The position numbers were made by a program, and so were the translations under genes. DNA of 8,210 nt from Actinomycetota bacterium (GTDB taxonomy: Bacteria; Actinomycetota; Actinomycetes; S36-B12; UBA5976). Positions within the stretch are counted from its first letter, which is position 1, and each line of letters starts with the position of its first letter. The DNA lies in NCBI GenBank assembly GCA_947373075.1, contig CANBWF010000054.1, positions 1 through 8,210 on the forward strand, written 5' to 3'. The notes beneath the pieces were generated by a model. That model made no database searches, was not told the origin of the DNA, and saw only the letters and a list, made by a program, of their open reading frames with translations. Of this stretch, positions 1 through 6,406 are shown piece by piece.

Positions 1-1125
1 TATTTTTCCATCAAGATAACGCGCTGCTGTGCCGATGTTTTGCACGCGATAAGCGGCGTAAGGAAAGTTCTGAGTAAAGCTGCTCAATTTTTCGGTAATA
101 CCTAATGCTTTTGCATCTGCATCCGTGAAGTCTGGTTTGGTCTGCGCTAACTCCAGGTCAACAACGCGCGGCGCAGTCTGGTCAATAACTTGCAGCACCG
201 CTTGGGCGATCTTGTCGGGATTGATTCCGGTGCCATTCTTGCCCGGAACTACATAAGGTTTGCCATTGAAAATTTTGAATGAGGCATCAACTGCAGTATT
301 TCCAATCCCATGTATCTGAGACTTAAGCGAGTTGACTAGAACTGCACCATCAATTTGCGGAACAAATTCTCCATCGGCGCCCACGTAAGTAAGGGCCTTA
401 GCTAGATCTGCGGGCTTGATGGTGCCCTCTTTTTTGCCAACAGTAACTGTGATTGGTGAAGCAACTGCAGATTTCGCTGTAGAAATAAATTCTTGAGCTT
501 GGGCATCAGAAACCGAAGGATTAACCGATGCAAATTGGAGTACTAGTGGATCAGATGAAGTCGGAAAACTATTGACTAACAATTTTTGTGCCGAATCGGC
601 CGCGAGCATCTGCCCTGGTTTTCCGTCTATCAATTTTGGCGACGCATTTTCAAAAACTATTTGTGGTTCAACAGGCAATTTGTCTACTTGAGCAGAAATC
701 GCTGCGATAGCAGAGGTCAATTTTTCCGAGTCGGCTGTCACAACAGGAGTTAGCTCAACTTCGCCTGCTGCCCGATTCCAAAGATCAAGTGGACTCCACG
801 GACGCTGCGGTACCTGAGTAATCGTTTTAGCCGCATCCACACTAAGGCCAGCTAATTTAGGGTCAATTGTGTACGTGTGATCCGCAACCTGCACGTTGAT
901 TGGTTTGCTAGCAAGTGGAACAATCTCGGTTGCCAGCTTGGTTTCGGCAGACTTAAATGGCATCCCGCCAATTTCTATCCCTGCAACTGTGGTTTTTGCG
1001 AAAGTACGCCCAGAGTAGTGAACAACCGCAACCGCATAGATTGCAGTAAGCCCAAGCGCCACGCCAAATAATGCCAACAGGAAGTTGCGACCTTTGTTAC
1101 GTACTTCGTTGCCACTATCACTCAC
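1..1125 (-). CDS. VanW/YoaR-type envelope protein, membrane-anchored (C-terminal part off the window)
   Basis: The reading frame starts at GTG 1125-1123 and stays open for exactly 375 codons to the left edge. An in-frame TAG at 1146-1144 leaves no earlier start. Seen: a short charged N-terminus, then one hydrophobic segment at about residues 14-36, giving a signal anchor with the rest outside the cell. Two similar modules follow. The first (about 73-200) contains PKLIDGKPGQ and the second (about 223-330) contains PYVVPGKNGTG, each in the same place relative to a following amphipathic helix. These match the tandem PG_binding_4 (YoaR-like) domains known in this family. From about residue 342 the sequence reads ITEKLSSFT...FPYAAYRVQNIG, the usual entry into the VanW domain, which is cut off. 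Known family members run to roughly 500-600 residues. Members of this family are linked to peptidoglycan and, in VanW itself, occur in glycopeptide-resistance clusters, but the biochemical activity is not established. The start overlaps the upstream stop (GTGA) and has no good ribosome binding site, so coupled translation is likely. Confidence 0.85.
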   Translation of the reverse strand, partial: MSDSGNEVRNKGRNFLLALFGVALGLTAIYAVAVVHYSGRTFAKTTVAGIEIGGMPFKSAETKLATEIVPLASKPINVQVADHTYTIDPKLAGLSVDAAKTITQVPQRPWSPLDLWNRAAGEVELTPVVTADSEKLTSAIAAISAQVDKLPVEPQIVFENASPKLIDGKPGQMLAADSAQKLLVNSFPTSSDPLVLQFASVNPSVSDAQAQEFISTAKSAVASPITVTVGKKEGTIKPADLAKALTYVGADGEFVPQIDGAVLVNSLKSQIHGIGNTAVDASFKIFNGKPYVVPGKNGTGINPDKIAQAVLQVIDQTAPRVVDLELAQTKPDFTDADAKALGITEKLSSFTQNFPYAAYRVQNIGTAARYLDGKI

Positions 1126-1562
1126 TGATCTTGGCCTGCTTCCCTATCATCACTTTCTTGCATTTTCATTCCGTCGGTAAATGGGGTTGGCAACTCGTCC
1201 GATTTAATAACTGGTCGCAAAGGTGGCAAAGTACAGGCACAGCCAATTACAACTGCTCCGCCAATGACATACACATTGGACCACCACGCTGCGGAAATAA
1301 TTTGCTCATAAGAACCAAATTGTTTTCCGAGCAAAATAACACTAATCACCCAACCAATTGCTATTCCTATTGCGGACAGTCTGCTTTGGGATGAGCGAGC
1401 TAACCAAAGCTGACTAACAACAATCAGCGCTAAGGCAAGTACTGCGCCGTATGGAATAACTTGACCGCCAATTCTGATGCGATCGGCCTGAATAAATGCA
1501 CAAGGGATTCCCAGAGTTAGCCCTGCCAATATTCCGACGAACAGATTTGAGATTTTCTGCAT
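1122..1562 (-). CDS. Small four-helix membrane protein next to mshB (Rv1171-position protein)
   Basis: This is a 146-residue protein of unknown function. Seen: four hydrophobic segments at about residues 5-24, 34-55, 62-79 and 94-114, short loops, and a hydrophilic, mostly acidic C-terminal tail (about 118-146, ending ESDDREAGQDQ) that is probably cytoplasmic. Cysteines 108 and 110 sit in the fourth helix (GCAC). There is no catalytic motif I recognise. Its ATG (1562-1560) shares one base with the mshB stop (TGATG), and its own stop overlaps the GTG of the VanW-like gene by four bases, so it lies in the middle of a tightly coupled operon. A small conserved hypothetical gene follows mshB in M. 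tuberculosis as well (Rv1171), and I infer that this is its counterpart from position and general character, not from an alignment. It may belong to an actinobacterial DUF such as DUF6113; that is recollection and needs a profile search. Confidence 0.85.
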   Translation of the reverse strand: MQKISNLFVGILAGLTLGIPCAFIQADRIRIGGQVIPYGAVLALALIVVSQLWLARSSQSRLSAIGIAIGWVISVILLGKQFGSYEQIISAAWWSNVYVIGGAVVIGCACTLPPLRPVIKSDELPTPFTDGMKMQESDDREAGQDQ

Positions 1563-2449
1563 CAGAGATTAATTCCGGAAAAGAGATCAGTTTCATTTCC
1601 AGTGGAATCTAATGTCCCTAGGTCGCCAAATGCCAAACGGAAATATTCAAACCCCATAACTTGCGCGCCAAGGTTATTTGAGAGTGCAAAGAAACCTGAA
1701 TCGGCATTAATTTGCGTTTCGTGTGCTCTAAGTGCCGCAAACTTTTGCTCTACATACTGGCTCGCATCGACAACTGTGGAAATAAATTCATCAGGGCAAG
1801 CAAATGGGATGTCTTCTGGATCTTGTGCGGCAAATCCGGTGTCTTCGCCATTAGCCCGCAAAGCTTCGATCCCAGCACGAATAACACTTACCGGGAACGC
1901 GGTCCAATAAAATTTCGAAATCTGCCAGGCTGCGCCTAGTTCAGGGGCGAAACTTTCAACTGCAGCAAGTGATGCAGCGTAAGTGGCAACACGATGAGCT
2001 TGAATGTGGTCTGGATGTCCGTAGCCACCAAAATCATCGTAAGTAACTAAAACTTGTGGCTTAGTTTCGCGAATAATTCTTACTAAGTGCTTAGCCGCTT
2101 CAAGTAGATCTGCCTGCCAAAAACAATCTGCTCGCTGATTTGGCGCAGTACCAATCATTCCACTGTCGCGATAAGCACCGATTCCACCCAGAATGCGATA
2201 ATCCGTGACACCAAGTCGAGCCATGGCCTGGGCCAATTCCTCTAGCCGATGTCCAGCCAATTTATCTTGGTCATGGGCGGCTAAGTGAGCAAGGTCTGGG
2301 ACAAGAATTTCCCCTTCGTCGCCCAAAGTGCAGGTAACTAGTGTTACCTGAGCGCCCTCTGCGACGTATTTGGCCATGGTTGCACCGGTACCAATTGATT
2401 CATCATCAGGATGAGCATGTACCAGCAATAAACGACGATTAGTAGACAC
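1562..2449 (-). CDS. mshB: MshB, N-acetyl-glucosaminyl-inositol deacetylase (mycothiol biosynthesis)
   Basis: MshB removes the acetyl group from GlcNAc-Ins to give GlcN-Ins, the substrate that MshC joins to cysteine in the pathway to mycothiol, the main thiol of Actinobacteria. It is a cytoplasmic zinc enzyme of the PIG-L/LmbE fold. Seen: HAHPDDE at residues 11-17, giving zinc ligands His13 and Asp16 and general base Asp15; CTLGDEGE at 40-47; YRDSGMIGT at 93-101, the MshB-type substrate loop; and GGYGHPDH at 141-148, with His148 as third zinc ligand and His145 as the second catalytic His. The numbering is almost the same as in the M. tuberculosis enzyme (His13, Asp15, Asp16, His144, His147). 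At 295 residues the length is normal. The related amidase Mca lacks this TLGxEGE/RDSGM context, so MshB is preferred. The GTG start is the only one after an in-frame TAA at 2461-2459 and puts the first zinc ligand at residue 13, as in the homologue. It is the first gene of a minus-strand operon. Confidence 0.95.
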   Translation of the reverse strand: MSTNRRLLLVHAHPDDESIGTGATMAKYVAEGAQVTLVTCTLGDEGEILVPDLAHLAAHDQDKLAGHRLEELAQAMARLGVTDYRILGGIGAYRDSGMIGTAPNQRADCFWQADLLEAAKHLVRIIRETKPQVLVTYDDFGGYGHPDHIQAHRVATYAASLAAVESFAPELGAAWQISKFYWTAFPVSVIRAGIEALRANGEDTGFAAQDPEDIPFACPDEFISTVVDASQYVEQKFAALRAHETQINADSGFFALSNNLGAQVMGFEYFRLAFGDLGTLDSTGNETDLFSGINL

Positions 2450-2455
2450 CCTTCC

Positions 2456-2461
2456 ACTTTA
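2456..2461 (-). promoter_or_regulatory. Candidate -10 box for a leaderless mshB transcript
   Basis: On the minus strand TAAAGT (fits TANNNT) is followed by the six bases GGAAGG and then directly by the GTG start of mshB. The hexamer therefore sits at -12 to -7 if transcription begins at the start codon, which is the usual geometry of leaderless actinobacterial mRNAs. The purine-rich GGAAGG touches the GTG, too close to act as a Shine-Dalgarno site. There is no recognisable -35 element. This is inference from spacing only. Confidence 0.45.
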
Positions 2462-2493
2462 CGAGAAGTATTTGCCTATGCAGCGCACTTAGA

Positions 2494-2509
2494 TGCCATG
2501 AACATGGCA
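2494..2509. promoter_or_regulatory. Perfect inverted repeat in the divergent promoter region, candidate operator
   Basis: TGCCATG-AA-CATGGCA is a perfect inverted repeat with 7-bp arms and a 2-bp centre. It lies in the 70-bp gap between mshB (minus) and the S9 peptidase (plus), ending 10 bp before the peptidase ATG and overlapping its presumed -10. This is a typical position for a dimeric repressor site. I cannot name the regulator. The short loop makes an RNA hairpin less likely than a DNA-binding site. Confidence 0.4.
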
Positions 2510-2513
2510 AAAT
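2508..2513 (+). promoter_or_regulatory. Weak candidate -10 box for a leaderless S9 peptidase transcript
   Basis: CAAAAT (four of six bases of TATAAT) ends six bases before the ATG at 2520, again the -12 to -7 geometry of a leaderless start. The GAGGG at 2515-2519 abuts the ATG and is badly placed for ribosome binding. No -35 is evident and the first base deviates from TANNNT, so this is weak. Confidence 0.3.
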
Positions 2514-2519
2514 CGAGGG

Positions 2520-4610
2520 ATGAGCGAAACATTCCCGCGCCAAATGGCAGCTACGCGCCGGTTCCAGCTAGGAACACCCCGTGGATTTAACCTTTTGGCC
2601 GATGCATCTCTAGTTACCTTCCTACGAAGTGACCACGGACGCGATTCCGTTAATTCACTATGGGTGTTCGACATTGATCAGAACATTGAACGCAAGATTG
2701 CAGATCCACGCACACTCTTGGCTGACACCGAAGACATCCCAGATGCAGAGCGCGCCAGGCGTGAACGTATGCGCGAGACTACCGGTGGCATTACAAGTTA
2801 CTCATCCGATCGCTCTGGAAAATATTTAGCATTCGCACTGGCTGGCAAACTTTTCACGGCTGATGTAGTGGGCGAACAAATCAATGCATTAGAAGTATCT
2901 GGGCCGATTATCGATCCACAGGTTTCACCAGATGGTGCACATATCATTTGGTCCGATGGCAAGAACATTCATCTATGCGAATTCGATGGCAGCAACCAAC
3001 GAGTTGTCACAGAGGAAACTGCAGAGAATGTTTCCTGGGGACTTGCCGATTTCATTGCAGCTGAAGAATTTGGACGAATGCGTGGCATTTGGTGGTCACC
3101 CAATAGTGACGGCTTCATTGCACAACGAACCGATGACACAGCGGTCAACACTTGGTGGATTAGTGATATGGCGAACCCACACTCAACTCCGCGGGAACTG
3201 AAATATCCGCATGCAGGTTCGGTAAATGCTGAAATTACCTTGCATCACTTTGATCTTGCTGGTGCTGCGAACCCGATTACTTGGGATAACGATGCCTACG
3301 AATACCTGATCAGTGTTTCGTGGCAATCAGAAAAGAATCCACTAATCACCGTAGCTAATCGTGCGCAGACAGAGTTTGTAACTCACGCATTAAACACAAA
3401 TAGTCTCGAAGCTGTTCACAGTGTTTCTGATCCACAATTTGTTGAAGTTATTCCTGGGCAGCCCGTCTGGTTAAATGACGAAATAGTTTCGATTTTAGAT
3501 AATCGGGTAACCGACACCAGAGAATTGCGCATTGGTGCTCGCACAGCGACACCTGCTGGCTTGCAGGTTATGTCGGTGGTTTCAGTATCCGATCAATTTA
3601 TAGATGTGATTGCTACAAGCAACGCCATGGACAGGCAACTAGTTCGGGTTCATGCATCGGGTGAAATCTCGGAGCTAACCGGCGATGGTGGCGCATCTGC
3701 TTTGCCGAGTTTGAACATTGGCGAGGATCTCTGGCAGATTCGTATCCAGTCCAGGTTGGCTACTCACGAGCGTACATATCGCTTGATCCGTAATGACGAA
3801 ATTGTTCACCAATTTGATTCACATGCGGAAGCACCAATTGTGACTCCAGTGGTGCAACTTTTCGAAACTGGACCGCACAAAGTAAACACTGCAGTGCTAT
3901 TCCCAACAGATCATAAATTAGGTAGTAAGAAGCTCCCGATTCTTCTGCGGCCATACGGTGGCCCACATGGCGCGCAGGTGCTCAATGTTGCAAATATTTA
4001 CGCCGAAGATCAGTGGTTTGCCGATCAAGGTTTCTGTGTGGTTGTTGCCGATAATCGTGGCACGCCAGGTCGTGGACCGATTTGGGATCATGAAATTTAC
4101 CAAGACTTCGTTAAGCCAGTGCTTGATGATCAGCAGAGCGCCGTTGAAGACATCGCAAAATTATTTCCAAATGATGTTGATGCCACCAAGGTTGGGATAA
4201 CAGGATGGTCGTTTGGCGGTTACCTTGCTGCACTGGCCGTACTTAATCGACCTGAGGTATTCCACGCGGCTGTCGCAGGAGCGCCGGTAACTGAGTGGAC
4301 TATGTACGACACTGCTTACACCGAGCGTTACCTTGGTAATCCAAATGAGGTTCCAGAAGTCTATAAACATAACTCTTTACTTGAGCAGTCTCACTTGGAA
4401 CGACCGCTTCTGCTAATTCATGGAACTGCAGATGACAATGTAGTTTTCGCTCATACTTTGCAATTGTCTAGTCATCTGCTGGCTAAAAAGGGTGAGCACA
4501 GCGTGCTACCACTTTCGGGCGTTACGCACATGACACCGCAAGAGGAAGTCTCAGAAAATATCGCATTGCAGTCAGTTGCATTCTTTAAGCAGTATTTACA
4601 TAAAGACTGA
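2520..4610 (+). CDS. S9B family prolyl peptidase (DPP IV-like), cytoplasmic
   Basis: This serine peptidase of the prolyl oligopeptidase clan is likely to release X-Pro or X-Ala dipeptides from peptide N-termini. Its 696 residues are normal for the family. Seen: an N-terminal region of about 440 residues with propeller-like repeats (for example LWVFDIDQ, SPDGAHIIWSDGKNIHL, GIWWSPNSDGFI), matching the DPPIV_N domain. In it AEEFGR (Glu182, Glu183) corresponds to the double Glu that binds the substrate amino terminus in DPP IV. The C-terminal alpha/beta hydrolase domain carries LRPYGGPH at about 476-483, the nucleophile motif GWSFGGY with Ser564, GTADDNV with Asp638 and substrate-binding Asn640, and GVTHM with His670. 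The triad is complete. There is no signal peptide or membrane segment, so it should act in the cytoplasm on imported or recycled peptides. It is transcribed alone, divergent from mshB and convergent with a peptide-type binding protein 20 bp away. Exact cleavage preference (dipeptidyl- or acylaminoacyl-peptidase) is not proven by sequence. Confidence 0.93.
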   Translation: MSETFPRQMAATRRFQLGTPRGFNLLADASLVTFLRSDHGRDSVNSLWVFDIDQNIERKIADPRTLLADTEDIPDAERARRERMRETTGGITSYSSDRSGKYLAFALAGKLFTADVVGEQINALEVSGPIIDPQVSPDGAHIIWSDGKNIHLCEFDGSNQRVVTEETAENVSWGLADFIAAEEFGRMRGIWWSPNSDGFIAQRTDDTAVNTWWISDMANPHSTPRELKYPHAGSVNAEITLHHFDLAGAANPITWDNDAYEYLISVSWQSEKNPLITVANRAQTEFVTHALNTNSLEAVHSVSDPQFVEVIPGQPVWLNDEIVSILDNRVTDTRELRIGARTATPAGLQVMSVVSVSDQFIDVIATSNAMDRQLVRVHASGEISELTGDGGASALPSLNIGEDLWQIRIQSRLATHERTYRLIRNDEIVHQFDSHAEAPIVTPVVQLFETGPHKVNTAVLFPTDHKLGSKKLPILLRPYGGPHGAQVLNVANIYAEDQWFADQGFCVVVADNRGTPGRGPIWDHEIYQDFVKPVLDDQQSAVEDIAKLFPNDVDATKVGITGWSFGGYLAALAVLNRPEVFHAAVAGAPVTEWTMYDTAYTERYLGNPNEVPEVYKHNSLLEQSHLERPLLLIHGTADDNVVFAHTLQLSSHLLAKKGEHSVLPLSGVTHMTPQEEVSENIALQSVAFFKQYLHKD

Positions 4611-4630
4611 GTAGACGCGTTCTTAACCAA

Positions 4631-6340
4631 TCACTTGGATACAGAAAGCGTTGCGTAGGGCCAAGAGGAATACGGTGCCCAAATAAATGCGCCTTTGACT
4701 TTAGACCCAGCTAGTCGCTGTTCAAGACCAAACTGATTTGGACAAGCCAGGGCCAATCGGACTGCTTCCTTATTCAAGTTCTGCCAAGCTTTTGCCTGCT
4801 TGGCGCGATCAGTCATTGCTTTAGCTACAGTAACCCTGCTCACCCAGCTGGCAGCAGAATATTGCGTCAACGGGAATCCGCCACTTGGTGTGAATAAATC
4901 TGGAATTACCGAAGAAGCATTCTGCCAATCTGTATTCCAACTAGCAGCGCTCATCCCACCTTGCTTAGCTGGGTTCAACAGAAAGTTTAGGTAAGCATCT
5001 GCGGGAACTCCATGTGGTTTAACCCGAATGCCAATGCGAGCCAATGAAGCCATAATGCTGGCAGCAACTTTGTCATTCGTGGGACTTTTGCTGTAATCAA
5101 AAATCAATGGGTTTGGAAACTTAGCACCAGATTCTTTTATGAGCCGCTTACCTAAATCAACATTGCCAGTTGTCGGAATCTTGTCCCCCAGTAACCCGTC
5201 CCACAAACCCGTCGGTGCATAGTCTTGGCCAATGTTTGGTTTCAAAAATCCGTCGGCATAGTCAACTACGTAAGGGCCACCAGCTAAAACGCGCAATGCC
5301 TCACGATTTATTCCAGCCAAAATTGCTTGGCGATGTTTAACGTTTGGCACTTTCTTGGTATTAATTGCAAAGAATGAGAAATATGGATTCAATTCATTGA
5401 ATCTGCGCTGGGCAAATTGTGCACCGCTGAATACTTCATCAATCTTGCTACTTGAAATGCTGTCAGGCGAAATTGCAGTGGCAAACTTGCCCGAAGAACT
5501 CATCAAACTCTGAGTCACTACGCTCTGCGGCAGAGAAAAACTGTACTCAATTCGATCAGGATTAGCTTTGCGGATTAAATCTGTAGCAACATCCCAATGC
5601 GGATTACGAACCAGAATCATTTTCCGCTTAGATTTACTTGGCGCAATCATGTAAGGGCCATTGGACTGAACATTTTGGTCGTATTTATTGCGGGTATCTT
5701 TTGACTTCTGCACAGGGGCAAAAGCACTCAGCGTGACGGTGTAATTGAAATCTGTTGCAGGAATTGACAGGTTGAATGTGATTTTGTTGCCGTCGCAGTG
5801 AACAGCGTGATCGAATAAAGCTTGCCCTGCGGAGTCTTTCCTATATGGGCCCGCATATTTAGATGTACCATCATTATTTTTTGGGATGTCTAACAGGGAT
5901 AGTGCATAAAGATATCCGTCGAAAATTAAGTTCGTTGCAAAAGTTCTTGACACCCCGTATTTAATGTCTTCGCACGTGACATCGGTCCCATCCTGCCATT
6001 TGACTCCATCACGAATAGTAAATGACCAGGTTTTTCCAGCATTTGAAATTGAGCCAGTATCCGTAGCTAGGTCGCCGACCAAGTTACTTGACTGATTATC
6101 ATCATCACTAACTATGTACTGGGTGAGCGTGCGGTTTAAGTAACCACTCGCAAACGCTAAATCTTCCGGAGCATAATTTCGCTGTGGATCAAGATGATAT
6201 ATCTGCTTAGCTGAAGTGAGGATATAAAGTGTTCCGCCTTTTGCGGAACTAGAAGTGACATCGCTTTTGGTGCAAGATGTGAGAATTAATGCCGCGGCAA
6301 CTGCCAGCACTGCCACTCGCAAACCAAATTTATTACTCAT
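4631..6340 (-). CDS. Family-5 (oligopeptide-type) ABC substrate-binding lipoprotein
   Basis: This extracytoplasmic solute-binding protein belongs to the SBP_bac_5 family (DppA/OppA-like), which usually delivers di- or oligopeptides to an ABC importer; other members bind nickel, sugars or other ligands. Seen: a lipoprotein signal with Lys4 and Arg8, a hydrophobic stretch at 9-20 and the lipobox LTSC with Cys23, followed by a Ser-rich linker (to about 33). The family signature W-SFTIRDGVKWQDG...CEDIKYGVSR lies at 105-132. Further family blocks are SNGPYMI (226-232), NPHWD (246-250), HRQAILAGINREAL (336-349) and SWNTDW (467-472). Cys123 and Cys182 could form a disulfide outside the cell. At 569 residues the length is typical. 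ATG 6340 has AGGA about 9 nt upstream, but this lies inside a small inverted repeat. It is second after another family-5 gene (66-bp gap) and no permease or ATPase is visible. The ligand is unknown; peptides are the default guess. Confidence 0.92.
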   Translation of the reverse strand: MSNKFGLRVAVLAVAAALILTSCTKSDVTSSSAKGGTLYILTSAKQIYHLDPQRNYAPEDLAFASGYLNRTLTQYIVSDDDNQSSNLVGDLATDTGSISNAGKTWSFTIRDGVKWQDGTDVTCEDIKYGVSRTFATNLIFDGYLYALSLLDIPKNNDGTSKYAGPYRKDSAGQALFDHAVHCDGNKITFNLSIPATDFNYTVTLSAFAPVQKSKDTRNKYDQNVQSNGPYMIAPSKSKRKMILVRNPHWDVATDLIRKANPDRIEYSFSLPQSVVTQSLMSSSGKFATAISPDSISSSKIDEVFSGAQFAQRRFNELNPYFSFFAINTKKVPNVKHRQAILAGINREALRVLAGGPYVVDYADGFLKPNIGQDYAPTGLWDGLLGDKIPTTGNVDLGKRLIKESGAKFPNPLIFDYSKSPTNDKVAASIMASLARIGIRVKPHGVPADAYLNFLLNPAKQGGMSAASWNTDWQNASSVIPDLFTPSGGFPLTQYSAASWVSRVTVAKAMTDRAKQAKAWQNLNKEAVRLALACPNQFGLEQRLAGSKVKGAFIWAPYSSWPYATLSVSK

Positions 6341-6341
6341 G

Positions 6342-6360
6342 TTAGGTAATCCTAATCAAT
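6342..6360. promoter_or_regulatory. DtxR/IdeR-like box, or RBS-masking hairpin, upstream of the binding lipoprotein
   Basis: TTAGGTAATCCTAATCAAT matches 14 of 19 positions of the DtxR/IdeR operator as I recall it (TTAGGTTAG[C/G]CTAACCTAA), including a perfect TTAGG-N4-CCTAA repeat at 6342-6355. It lies 1-19 bp upstream of the lipoprotein ATG, where a repressor would block expression. Alternatively, in the mRNA the same repeat folds as a 5-bp stem whose left arm contains the AGGA ribosome binding site. Either way it is weak, because the right half of the box is degenerate. Confidence 0.3.
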
Positions 6361-6366
6361 GACAGA

Positions 6367-6395
6367 ATTCTCTGAATTAATTGTTTGAATCCCAA
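6367..6395 (-). promoter_or_regulatory. Possible sigma70-type promoter between the two binding-protein genes
   Basis: On the minus strand TTGGGA (6395-6390) and GAGAAT (6372-6367) are 17 bp apart, each matching four of six consensus bases. A start point near 6360 would put the TTAGG repeat at the beginning of the transcript. The match is modest in AT-rich DNA, and the gene could equally be read from the upstream gene. Confidence 0.2.
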
Positions 6396-6406
6396 GTAAT
6401 TCGTGC

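Noticed and set aside
1..1125. Module duplication in the VanW-like protein as a novel repeat
   Set aside because: Tandem PG_binding_4 modules before VanW are the usual architecture of this family.
877..1394. Two plus-strand open frames opposite the VanW-like and small membrane genes
   Set aside because: The minus-strand frames show domains, membrane segments and overlapping start/stop signals; the plus-strand products look random and Cys/Asn/His-rich.
1414..1596. Short minus-strand frame across the mshB / membrane-protein junction
   Set aside because: It lies in another frame over two supported genes, without homology or its own translation signals.
4624..4641. Inverted repeat TAACCAA-TCAC-TTGGATA at the convergent junction as a terminator
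   Set aside because: The stem is short with an internal A-A mismatch, low in GC and lacks a T-run on either strand; it also overlaps the last codons of the minus-strand gene.
6366..6378. AATTC-TCT-GAATT inverted repeat between the two binding-protein genes
   Set aside because: Five-base AT-rich arms are expected by chance in such DNA, and there is no supporting T-run or promoter geometry.
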